Shown: positions 54,101 through 64,000 of the stretch, one piece after another
Layout: every line of letters begins with the position of its first letter
Position numbering within the stretch: position 1 is the first letter of the stretch
Assembly: GCA_003833135.1 (NCBI GenBank)
Contig: QZLH01000003.1
Coordinates: 63,216-127,215 of the forward strand
Reading direction: 5' to 3'
Length of the DNA: 64,000 nt
Source of the DNA: Oehlia diaphana
Taxonomy: Eukaryota; Glomeromycota; Glomeromycetes; Glomerales; Glomeraceae
Program-made: the position numbers and the translations under genes
Notes under the pieces: generated by a model
The model's database searches: none
Told to the model about the DNA's origin: nothing
What the model saw: only the letters and a program-made list of their open reading frames with translations

Positions 54101-55064
54101 TTAATCCAACTCCATCACTTCACGTGCATTGTCATCATCGGAATCCAGTAGAATTTTATCACTTGTTTCCTTAGGAATGACTTCATTTTTAGTATCCACA
54201 GTAGTAGTGAGGTTTTTATTAGAAGTAGATGCAATAGTAACTTGCATCGAATTTTTCTGAATTGAATTCCTTTGATGTAAAACCAATCAACTGAGCGATA
54301 ATTATATGAAGTACAGCTAATGGATCATTTTCTGTTATAATCACTTCCCATGTTCCTGAACAGTGAGATTCGATTCCATTAGAAAATTTCGTAGTTAAAG
54401 CTACGTCAAAGCTCTTTTTAGCTTCGGGAACTTTAACCTCTTCAAACGTCTTGTCGGAATTATATTCCAAAGAAGTTTCGTAATTATGTTTAATTTATAA
54501 AAATAGACTGATATTGCACCATAACCACCAAATTCAGCGTTTTGTACATTATCCGTTTCAATCCAATTAGTTTTTTCGAAAAAAAATAGTGGCATTTCTG
54601 TAATAAAATCCTTTCATTATGAATGATGAATTACATTTATTTATAAAAAACCGTCACTTGATCCGTCCACAAAGACTCTAGCAGCGATTTCATGTGTTGT
54701 ACCTGGAGAAATTTTTATTGTAATATGTTCCAAGTGATGGAACTGCAACAAATGGTAAGAAAAATAATAAAAAAAAAGGGTTATAAATTAATTTTATTTA
54801 CAAATACAACTAAAATTTTTTTAAATTTTATATGCCAAATTTTTTCCGTCTTCCTTCGACCACGTATGATTTCAAAGCGCTAGATGCGCTGATTTATTGT
54901 AAAATAATTGTTGACAAATACTAAAAAAAAAAGAAAGAAAAAGAAAAAAGTCAAAAAACTAATAATAATATCTTACTCCAAGAACTGAATCAGGAATTTC
55001 GTATTCCCTAAGCGGTCTTTTGTTCACTAGAATTTCTAAAGTCCATCTATTTGATATTCTCATA
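54101..55064 (-). pseudogene. DUF7918-like nuclear protein, paralog C (decayed)
   Basis: Exon 1 (MRISNRWTLEILVNKRPLRE) starts at the ATG near 55064, with a donor GTAAGA. The ASSALKSYVVEGRRKKF exon and the body (FFFEKTNWIETD, AEFGGYGAISVYFYK, VKVPEAKKSFDVALTTKFSN, ENDPLAVLHI) follow in several frames, with stops near 54610-54650, 54481 and 54270. The C-terminus ILLDSDDDNAREVMELD keeps the hydrophobic-acidic motif and the ELD end of paralogs A and B. It is much more diverged than A is from B. Confidence 0.7.
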
Positions 55065-55642
55065 TTTTTTTAAATAAACGTAAGAAAAAAACTTTTGTAT
55101 GAAAATTTAACGTATTTTATAGTGTCAATTGTCAATAAACATTCATAAACATTAAATTTGATTGGATAGAACCCTTTTATAGCCGAATTTTTATATAACA
55201 GATAACGAATCTCACAATACAACGAATCTTCAAATAAACCGAACTTTTTTTTTTTTAGTTAACGAAGATTTTTTGCAAGATAAATTTTAACATAAAAGCA
55301 ATGAATTTTTTTCAAATAAGCAAATTTTCTATTATAAGATATTTTATCAAAAGATTGCATGTTTTTTTACAAAGATGTTGATTTTCCTATATTTTACCGC
55401 ATTATACCAAATTTCCCACAATACAAAAATAATTCAACTTCATTACGTTTACACAGGATCTTGTGACGCGATCTAATATTTTAAAAAATCTATTAGATGA
55501 TAAAAAAGTTAAGAATTAAAGTGTGGCCGGAATATTGTTATTAAGCGTAAACTATTTGTTTTACATGTTTTTTATAGATCAATTTTAAACACTTCAGTTT
55601 AAACAAGACTTGGGTCATTGTTAATCGTGATCGGCAAAAGAG
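55065..55642. other. Spacer
   Basis: AT-rich, no gene. Confidence 0.45.
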
Positions 55643-55750
55643 ATGTATTTGTCAAGTGAAGTATGGTACGACGAAAAACCGGACAAAAAATTAAGGAGTT
55701 CGTTGATCAAGCTTCGATCTCCTATAATAAATAACTTACGGTACATGTAA
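55643..55750 (+). pseudogene. C-terminal fragment of the coiled-coil/nuclease repeated family
   Basis: Thirty-five codons, MYLSSEVWYDEKPDKKLRSS and a hydrophobic end, then stop. SSEVWYDEKP matches LLEVWYDQNP at 25945-26041. Confidence 0.45.
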
Positions 55751-56249
55751 TTTTATGTTTAAATTGAACTTTTCTTCGATGATATGTTTGTAAGAGACTC
55801 TATCAAGACTTTTTCAGCATGCCTTGGCAACCATGATATAATTATAATTCTTGATGACACGTGATCATGATTAGATCATTAGTCACGCTATTTACAGGTT
55901 TAAAAAAACGTGTTAAAAATTTTTTCTTCTCTAATACTGTATATTCATCGGAAATTCTTAAAGAGCTTCACGCAGGTAAACTTCTAAACCTCAGCTTACA
56001 TAGATTACTGGGAACGCGAACCATGCGCCTGGGGAAGCGTGAGTAACTGGATATCTACTATATTAATAGTATACCTGGAGTTTCCAGAGCGCAAACGCAA
56101 AATTCTCTTTGACTTGAATTGGACATTATTATTAAACCACTTCCACCAAAAAACCGAACTTATTACAAGGCAGAGGATTTGAAGAATTCTTTAAAGGTAG
56201 TATTTTTTTCTAGCAAGAAAGATTTTCAGCCGTCACAATGTTAAGAACA

Positions 56250-56480
56250 ATGATACCTGTCCCCCTGCAAGCAATTACGTTGAGCGATCTTGTCGCGCAA
56301 GGCAAATTTTCTTTGTCCGAAGTGGGAAGTATGTTGTTGCATCTGGGACCTTCAGTCCAGTTGTAACATAATATTATACTTAATAGTTAGTTCCGTTAGC
56401 ATGTTTATAACCGAGTCCTGCAATTAGGTTGAGCGAACTCATCGCACAAGGCAATAATGTTTTCTTGCTTGGAGTGGGCT
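56250..56480. repeat. Two-copy diverged repeat
   Basis: CTGCAAGCAATTACGTTGAGCGATCTTGTCGCGCAAGGCAA (about 56266-56306) and CTGCAATTAGGTTGAGCGAACTCATCGCACAAGGCAA (about 56418-56454) are related, each followed by TTTTCTT...GAGTGGG/AAGTGGG. In one frame both read AITLSDLVAQGK / AIRLSELIAQGN, so this may be a duplicated coding piece. Confidence 0.55.
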
Positions 56481-56819
56481 GATAGCAAAAATTCATCGCC
56501 TATGATAAGATTATTCGTAATATAAAGAACTGCAAAAAAGACAAATACTCCACAAGACTAGGAAAGCTGGCCGTTGAGAATAAATTTCATAATGTATATT
56601 TGATTTTATCTATATACTAAAACCCGGATGTAATATTTCTCCAATTGGATGCAATTAGTGTGAGATTTTAACTACCGGAATACGTGCAGCGACCGGAGCA
56701 GTAAGACCGAATTTTCATGTTTGTTAAATTCCAAATTACTTTAAATATCTTTATTAATTTACGCTTTTATAAAAATACTAAATAATAGCTTTGAAGCGGA
56801 AGTCTGATACATTCTCCAG

Positions 56820-57409
56820 ATATTGATAATGATGAAACATTGACAAAAAAGGCGAGAGTGGAAACAAAAATCAGGAAACGATCGATTATGGTAAGAATTT
56901 ATTGGATAGTATATAAATGTCCAATATACACGTAATTTCCTCTGGGGCCTATTTCAAAAAATATTCTTTTCATCAGGCAATAACGTACAACACGCATCAC
57001 AGTCTTCTGCCGAAGATAATTTAGCCAAGGAAGTTAACCGCGAAATTAATCGACTTTTTACGAAAACAAGACGGCTTATTCTTAAACGAAAAAATTTCGA
57101 AATTTTACGTAAACAAGAAATTGTCGGTTGTGACTTCATCAAGATGGATAAACAAGACTTCAAGGATTGTGGGTTATAGATAGGAGATTGCGGACCTTGC
57201 TATGATGCTTTTTTTTTACCTTGAACAAGGTTAAAAATAAGCCACCAAAAAGAGAACACCAACAAAAGCTGAACCAAGATGGCGATCTCAGGGACTCAAA
57301 GAAGACAAATTCTAAATCGAACAAGAAGCAAAAGGAGGCCAAATCGTCTGCGAAGAAAGACAGGGATTTGATTGATACTGATAAGCTACCCATTTTGGCA
57401 AAAATATGA
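56820..57409 (+). pseudogene. SAM-domain-like protein remnant with Lys-rich tail
   Basis: An exon reading DNDETLTKKARVETKIRKRS, an intron (GTAAGA...CATCAG, about 56890-56977), then NNVQHASQSSAEDNLAKEVN, REINRLFTKTRRLILKRKNF, EILRKQEIVGCDFIKMDKQD, FKDCGL and a stop. VGCDFIKMDKQDFKDCGL followed by an IG-like stretch resembles the last helices of sterile alpha motif (SAM) domains seen in many Rhizophagus proteins. After the stop, a Lys-rich frame continues (KNKPPKREHQQKLNQDGD to 57409) without ATG. Upstream exons are unclear. Confidence 0.4.
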
Positions 57410-58352
57410 TCGATAGTGAGAAGACTGTGTTAAGCCCAGTACTCAGGAGCACAGACCAATGGGTCTTTTTTGGAATGTGTAGAGAGGTTTCATTGATTTT
57501 CTAACCCTTTTATTTGCACTATATTTTTTTGTTTTCATTTTATTTCTTTTCTTTTTTGGTGTTTGTAACGTAGTGAGTTTCTGTAGAATGCTCACAAAGG
57601 TGTAGACAGAGAGGAGCGATATTCTCTAAAACTGGGGGTGCTTCACGCAATAACCCTACTCTCCGAGCCTGAGTTTCCACCTGACAGTGCATACGTGAGG
57701 TCTCTATAAGGAGATGATAGGTAGTTTAGTGATTTCTAAATTAGATAGTTTAGATTTTAGTGCAATAAATACATGTATCTTTTATCTGTTTTTATCTTAA
57801 ATATGTTGCAGGCATAAAAAAAAAAATAAAATTATAAATAAAAACTAAGTACTAGAATATATATTAAAAATCTATTGAGTAACTATATAGAGAATAACTT
57901 TATCTTTATAAAAAATTTTATCTATTATTTCTGTAAAAACTTCATAAAAATGAATCTTTCACAGATCTATTTACAGAATTGATACCATAAATTCTGTAAT
58001 ATAAAGTTATTAGTTCTGAAAATATAGGCTTTTTACAGAATAAAAATGGAATATAGATCAACTTTCTTTGTAGGGTATAGAGTATTACTGTATAGAGATC
58101 TAACTATATTTTCATTTTTCTTTTTATATTATATATATAGTTTAAATGATTATAAATAATTTGATTTGTTCTTTTTGGTATAGCTTTTTTTAAAAACATC
58201 TGTAATTTATTTTCATACTGCTGCTATTAAATGTAATATATATAATATAAATAATTTTGAAATTGATTTTTATAGTAAAGCTATATCTTGCTAAAATCCA
58301 AAATCTGAAATTATTTTTTATAGTAAACAACTAATAGTTGCAATAGGAGAAC
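57410..58352. other. Spacer with a GC-richer patch
   Basis: 57420-57720 is less AT-rich than its surroundings (AGCCCAGTACTCAGGAGCAC; CTACTCTCCGAGCCTGAGTT) but has no open frame; it could be an element remnant or non-coding transcript. The rest is AT-rich with no gene. Confidence 0.4.
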
Positions 58353-58626
58353 CCTGGACATCTCTAAAATAGGTCATAATTCACACTTTTAGCAAATTGG
58401 CCCATTTTTTAAGGGCTCAAAAATAATTTTTTGTAAATATATCAGCATTTAGTAGTCCAATTTCAATGAACTTTTTTTTAAAATTGTAAAGCTAAATGAA
58501 GACTACAAAATAAAAAAGTTCATCAAAATTGAATCACTGGATGCTGAGCTATTTACAAAAAATGTTTAGTAAACAGTAGTATTTTTGGCCAAAAGTCAAT
58601 TATAACCTTTATATTAGATATCCAGA
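58353..58626. mobile_element. Inverted-repeat MITE, copy 2 (complete) of the 3970-4230 family
   Basis: The ends CCTGGACATCTCTAAAATAGG and (inverted) CTGGATATCTAATATAAAGG form terminal repeats of about 30 bp. The inner palindrome around CAGCATTTAGTAGTCCAATT / AATTGAATCACTGGATGCTG is shared with the first copy in opposite orientation. No coding capacity. Confidence 0.8.
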
Positions 58627-59501
58627 GTTCTGTTGAAATTATTTTTTTATATAAAAAATCTCAAATCTAAGATCATTTATATAAAGTATTAATATATATA
58701 TAATATTTTACTTGTAATTTATTAAATATATATAATGGATTTTTGATTAATAAAACAATTTTTTTCTATATTAATAAATGCTTTAAAGAATTATATAAAT
58801 GATTAAAATCACATTTTCTTTCTAAAAACTTTATATTTATTTAGTAAATCAACCTTATATAATATAGTCTTTTTAAATAAATAATTATTAAATTATAATA
58901 ATATTTATTTGCATATTTTTTTTTTACTTTTTTTACTAATACTTTTTAATTAATAAATATTGATTAAAATTACATGTTTGTCCTTTAAATTGTTGAACTA
59001 AAATCTGCTTTAGAATTCTTTTTTAAAATAGTTTTAGAACTAACTTTAAGGTTATTTTTTTTTTAATATTATCTTAGAATTATAATCTATTATTATCATT
59101 ATTAAAACCTTAACCTTTAATTTCCAATACTATTAATGATTTTACTATTTTTCTATTATATTAAATAAATTGTAATAAGTTTGTGATATCAAATTTTATA
59201 TTGTTTTAAAGTTTCTGAAATTCTAAATTTTTAATATCTTTAAATTCAATTTTAAAAATTTTTTACATAATTTTATATTTTATGATCTAAAATATTTTTT
59301 AGTTTTTATAAATTAGAATTTACCTATCTTTATTAGTAATGAATATTTTCTTATATTACTTTATTTGTAATTTCTTAAATCTTTTTAAATTAGTAGCTTT
59401 TAGAATAATTACAGATATAACTTTAGATATTATCTCAAATATATAAATTATTTGTGTTTTAGATTGCATTTTTAGTTTATATATAAACTTTTTATTTAAA
59501 T
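58627..59501. other. Very AT-rich gene-free sequence
   Basis: No reading frame of interest. Confidence 0.55.
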
Positions 59502-59678
59502 TATACATGTTGTCCAAATTATTTTGGATTGCCGTAATTATAAATAAAATTCTAAATTCAATTACGGCATCCCAAATTATTTTGGCACTTTACATAGTAA
59601 ATTACATATAAACTAAATAAATTACAGCATTCCCAATTATAATTATGCCATCCCAAAATAATTTGGGCAGCATGTATA
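59502..59678. mobile_element. Small MITE with about 40-bp inverted repeats
   Basis: The left end TATACATGTTGTCCAAATTA... and right end (inverted) TATACATGCTGCCCAAATTA... are complementary for about 40 bp. A third partial copy of ATTACGGCATCCCAAATTAT lies inside. TA at both tips fits a Tc1/mariner-type target. Confidence 0.75.
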
Positions 59679-60632
59679 ATTTAAATATTTTAATATTTAA
59701 CTACTGAAATCACTATTAAAATTATAACAAGAGTAGTCTGACTATTAAAATTACTATTAAAATTATACTAAATAAATGTTCAAAATATAATCTTTTTAAT
59801 AATTACAAAAGATAATTATTTTAATTTTCAAATTATATATATTATTTATATTATTTATTATATATAAAGGATATCTGCTATTTATTTTAAATATATATAG
59901 TATTAATAGTTAAAATTTTATATTTAAATTTAATTTTATTAATAAATATAATTAGTAATATAAAATACATAATAAAATTTGAAATAAATTTTACATTATA
60001 TAATAAATGATATTAATCTATTATATGGGCTCTTTATAATAGAAATTTTTTTTAATATTAATTTTAGACAAATTACAATATTTGAAGTATTATTTTTAGT
60101 ATATAAATATAAATTTAATTTTTTTGGTAGTTTTTACCTTTAAGAGGTTTATATATTTAATTTATTTTTAATTCAAAAATTTTTATTTTTAATTTAAATT
60201 TTTCAAATTATTTTTAATTTGAATTTTTTATTCTTATTTTAAAAATAATTTCTAAAATTTTTCAATATAACTTGCATTACAATTATATCAAATTTAAATT
60301 CTTTTAAATTTTATATATAATATAAATTATGTAACATTCAGTTTAGATTTTTGTAATAAAAGTAACTAATTAATTATTAATAAAATTTGTTATATTTTAA
60401 TATATACATTTAAAATTTAAAAAACCTAAATACAAATAAATTATTTTTAAAGTGGCCATCAAAAATAACACACCATCCTAATTGCCAATCAAAAATCACG
60501 TGCATTATTTTTTAATAAAATAAATATAAATTTAACTAAATTAAGAAATATACTTAATAATCTTTTACATTATACCAAATTTAGCTTAATTTATTGGTAA
60601 ATTGTCATGAAACTACATATTTTATCACTTTT
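59679..60632. other. Very AT-rich gene-free sequence
   Basis: No gene; runs of AATTTAAAT-type words only. Confidence 0.55.
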
Positions 60633-62106
60633 TAGTGATGCGTTACTTATGACGATTTATGTCAAAATAAAATAATTATGTTTTTTCGAAGATTTATATA
60701 TACACTCAAAGAAAGTTTTCATAATGTAAAGTATTTATTAGTTATTTTAATACTTCTTTTTAATTTTTTTTTACTTCAAATATGTTAAACTGACTAACAA
60801 TTAAACAAAGAGCTTGAGCATTTCAATTATTAAACTTGGGGCTTAATTCAAGAGAAGTAGTCACAAAAATTAGTGAAAATATTCATCATACAAGTATTTT
60901 ACGACTAAAAAAGAAGTATGAAGAGACTAATAATATTGAAAATAAACCAAAATCTGGATGTCCACGCAAGTTAACTGTCACAGGTTGAAATGCTAAAAAT
61001 TGGCAAAAAAAATAGCGCGAAAAGCAGTAGCTATTCTTGGCTATTTTTGACTGTTTTTGGCTATTTGCGAATTAATCTATACTATTTGTAAATAGTTTAT
61101 ACAAATTTGCGAATAGTTTATGCAATTTGCACCATTTTTTTTACCTATTTTTGCTCATTTGACATGTGTGTGATGAAAGCATTATAGTTTAACGTATAAT
61201 GATGGATGAGTGTTCTACAGCAGTAAACGTTCAAAAATTCTTAAAAGTTGTTGATAATATTGAAGTAAGTAAAAGTATAATGCGCAGAGCATTAAATAGA
61301 AATGGATTATTTACTCAGATAAAATGTAAGAAGCCTCTATTATCAAAAACTCACTGTGAAAAATGATTGAAATTTGCACGAAAGTATAAGTCATGAACGG
61401 TAAGTGACTGGAATAAAGTTGTGTAGTCTGATAAGTCCAAATTTCAGATTTTTAGATTAGATGACCATGCTTATTGCTGGAAAAAACCTGAAGAAGTTCT
61501 TACAACTCAGCATGTGAAGCCTACAGTTAAGTTTAATGGAAAAAGTGTCTTCATATGGGGATGCTTTACTTTTCTTGAAGTGGAGTACTTATGTAAGATT
61601 GATAGTGGCCTTGATGTTGAATTATATCAAAGAATTCTTGATGAAGACTTCTTAGAAATATTAAAATATTATGATTTAGACCACTCAAATATAATTTTTT
61701 AACAGGATAACGACCTGAAGCACATAGCAAAACGTACTTTAGACTGGTTTAAGGTAAATAATATTCAGTTACTCAGTTGGCCACCTCAATCTCCAGATCT
61801 TAATCCTATTGAACACCTTTGGAATAATGTAGACCATCGTCTCAGACAGTTAAATGTGGAAATTAGGGGTAAGGATGTGCTGTGGGAACATGTTTTAAAA
61901 ATATGGAATGAAATATCATTAGAGGATATACAAAGTTAATAAATACAATGCTGAAAAGAATTAATGATGTTTTAAAAGCTGAAGGAGATATACAAGGTGG
62001 TAGTTTTATTTTTAAAAAGGAGTTTTATAATTTATTTTAACATATTTTTTTATTAAATATAAAAAAATAAATAAATTCAATTACCGTCAATAGTAACGTA
62101 CCAGTA
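60633..62106 (+). mobile_element. Tc1/mariner-type element, dead
   Basis: About 1.47 kb bounded by imperfect inverted ends TAGTGATGCGTTACTTATGA and (inverted) TACTGGTACGTTACTATTGA, with TA at the tips. It encloses the transposase pseudogene below. Confidence 0.7.
60801..61940 (+). pseudogene. Tc1-type DDE transposase, interrupted
   Basis: The N-terminal helix-turn-helix region reads LTIKQRA, stop, AFQLLNLGLNSREVVTKISE, LRLKKKYEE, KSGCPRKLT. About 210 bp of unrelated sequence (60985-61195) then interrupts the expected RxI linker. The frame resumes MMDECSTAVNVQKFLKVVDN, IEVSKSIMRRALNRNGLF, LKFARKYKS and reaches the catalytic core: SDKSKFQIF (first Asp), QDNDLKHIAKRTLDWF (second Asp), WPPQSPDLNPIEHLWNNV (Glu). 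All three DDE positions survive, but stops at about 61363, 61394, 61427 and 61700 make it inactive. Confidence 0.85.
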
Positions 62107-63050
62107 TTTTTTTTACAAATTGTTGTGTAATTTAAAACTTGTCCAATTAAAACACTCTTTTATATTTAACCTTTAATTAAATATAAATTATATCAAGTTT
62201 TTTTTTGATTATTATTTGTAATATAGCATTTAAAATTTTTATTACATTTTAATATAATTTAATATGATTATTATAATTTTTAGTTAATAATGCTTTTTTA
62301 CCACTTGAAAATTTAGTAATAATTATAACCTAATTCTTTAATTTTATTCTTATTACTTTAAATAATTTGTCAAATTTATTTTTTTTATATAAAAAATAGT
62401 TAATTTAATTCTAAATAAAAAAAAAATAATCTCTATAAAAAAAAATTTTACTTAAAATATATTTAAAATATATTTAATTTTCTTATTTAGGGTAAACTAT
62501 ATTACCTTTTATTAATATAATACTTTATTAATTATTAAATTGAGTTAATCTTAATTATAAAATCTATGTCAGATTTCATCTCCTTTTATAACTTTTAAAT
62601 TGATTTACAAACTACCCTAAAATTAAGAAGTACTTTAAATTATTCAATAAATCTAATATTTTTAATTTCATTTTTTTTAATTTATTATTTAATTTATTTC
62701 TTATTTTCTAATCTATTTACTTTAATTCATTTCTTTCTTTGTTAAATCTATAAATAATTATTACATTATAAATATTATATCATATCATATAATCTATCAT
62801 TATATCATATCATGTGACTTATCACATGATCTATATTAATATTTTATATCATGTGACTACCCTAATATCTATAGTTATAACATGATTTTTTAGTTAATTA
62901 CTATTTATCCATGTTATGTGATTTTTTGTCATATGATTCTTCAGTTAATTATTTATCCTCATCTAACTGACATCTTATTCATTCATATCATTTATCCATA
63001 TTAAATGTAATACCTAAAGTTACAACATAAAATGCAAAAATTTATATAAA
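62107..63050. other. Very AT-rich gene-free sequence
   Basis: ATCATATCATATAATCTATC-type and ATCATGTGACT-type repeats at 62775-62945; no gene. Confidence 0.5.
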
Positions 63051-63059
63051 ATGTTTACT

Positions 63060-64000
63060 TTATCTGAAAATTTATATCAAATATTAGTTATCTTATTTAA
63101 TTTTAAATGATAACCAAGAAAAAGAACTTCAATTATTAACAGTAAATACATTTGTACATGTAGAATGGAAAAATAAATTTTAAGAAAATGTATATTAATT
63201 TTTAAATTCATAATTTGTTACTGAAAGATTTAAAGCAGAATATTAGATAGAAAACATAATATAGTAATAAAAAAAAGGACTTTATGTATTTTAATATTCT
63301 TGTAAAAGTGATATAAAATTAAAACCTTCTTTAATAAGAAAAAATTATCAGATGTATGCTTTTGTTAGCTGTTTAGCATTTGCTAAAATCAAAAAAGATA
63401 AAGATAATAATTATGTGGTATTAGATAGTTATTAAAATATTTAGATGTATGTATTAATTAAAATCACTGCAATCATCACGGCACTATTTCATATTAATAA
63501 AACAGTTAAAATTATAGCAATTAATATGCCAAAAGTTTAAGTTCATCTAGCAGTTATTTTAGAAGATAATTGTAATTTATAAAATTAAATTTAGAAGGAA
63601 ATATTTTAATAGATAATAAAAGATTTTTATTAGCTAGTCAAAATATTATCAACTTTAGAAACTCAATAATAAAAGATGCTTTAAATATAGATATTAGAAA
63701 TAGTATTGAGAAAAATATTTATTAAAATTTTAAAGTTAATGATGATGAAGTAATTAAAGTTTTTACTATTATTATAAACCTAAACAATCTAATAATGACA
63801 GATTAATGTTAGTTTTGGCAACTCCAGAACAAAGAAAATTAGCTTGAAAATATGATTATTATGGCATCTTATACTTTAATGAAACTTGGATTTTCTAATA
63901 AAAAAGTTTTATTATTTATGCTTTTAGTAGTAAATAAAGATAATAAAGGAATTTCAATAAAATATTTGCTATTTTCTGCAGCTAGTAGAGCACAAAGAGT
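63060..64000 (+). pseudogene. MULE-type transposase remnant, runs off the window
   Basis: Frames broken by many stops read FAKIKKDKDNNYVVLDSY, then NHHGTISY-like Cys/His spacing (FAR1/FLYWCH-like zinc-finger region), and near the end NDRLMLVLATPEQRKLA, stop, KYDYYGI, FSNKKVLLFMLLVVNKDNKG, ISIKYLLFSAAS. The TPEQ...Y...K-x-x-LF-x-L-V-V...KGI-x-x-YLLFS block matches the start of the MULE transposase domain (usually T-P-E-M ... D-x-T ... L-x-x-L-V ... G-x-P-x-A). The Asp-Thr motif is degraded. The 3' part lies outside the window. Confidence 0.55.

Noticed and set aside
57160..57393. Minus-strand 77-codon frame
   Set aside because: Antisense of the Lys-rich SAM-like remnant; Ser/Phe-rich composition is what a Lys-rich strand gives in reverse.
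57570..57720. rRNA-like GC-rich patch
   Set aside because: I could not match it to any conserved rRNA helix or signature; left as unexplained spacer.

Overview
This is an AT-rich eukaryotic window with short introns (mostly GTAAGT/GTATGT donors and YAG acceptors), many homopolymer runs and dense repeats. The gene content fits an arbuscular mycorrhizal fungus of the Rhizophagus type: a MATA_HMG-like factor, F-box/LRR proteins, a tyrosine-kinase-like remnant, a TRP-like channel, lineage-expanded nuclease-like proteins, and Tc1/mariner and MULE relics. The species is inferred from gene families, not proven.

Layout. 0.7-6.3 kb is a repeat graveyard: a kinase pseudogene broken by a TTAA-flanked element, several inverted-repeat elements and a 1.37-kb composite element with about 15 hairpin units. 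7-9 kb holds a broken coiled-coil/nuclease-like gene. 9.4-17 kb is quiet, with a small Ser/Thr/Pro-rich gene, a MATA_HMG-like gene (14867-15625) and a possible tail-anchored terminal exon. 18.6-26.4 kb is an accessory island of PD-(D/E)XK-like, Uma2-like, deaminase-like and coiled-coil/nuclease pieces; only the 19232-21550 gene looks nearly intact.

26.6-42.5 kb contains a direct tandem segmental duplication. Unit A (about 26609-30620) is decayed. Unit B (about 32359-42518) carries complete genes: the N-terminal part of a 13-exon BTB-cullin fusion, a DUF7918-like nuclear protein and a seven-exon TRP-like channel. The cullin gene continues downstream on the minus strand to 31083, outside unit B. 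Unit B also holds a Fanzor/TnpB-like relic that unit A lacks.

43-51 kb has a tRNA-Ser(UGA) and two minus-strand F-box/LRR genes. 54-57.4 kb has a third, decayed DUF7918-like paralog and further fragments. 57.4-64 kb is gene-poor and very AT-rich, with inverted-repeat elements, a dead Tc1/mariner copy and the start of a MULE-type relic that runs off the window.

The most notable object is the minus-strand gene at 31083-33808. Its 13 exons keep phase and give 611 codons without a stop. A BTB domain replaces the N-terminal (adaptor-binding) half of a CUL1-type cullin, and the residue aligned with the conserved neddylation lysine is arginine. If expressed, it would be a substrate receptor and a cullin scaffold in one chain, probably regulated without neddylation at the usual site.
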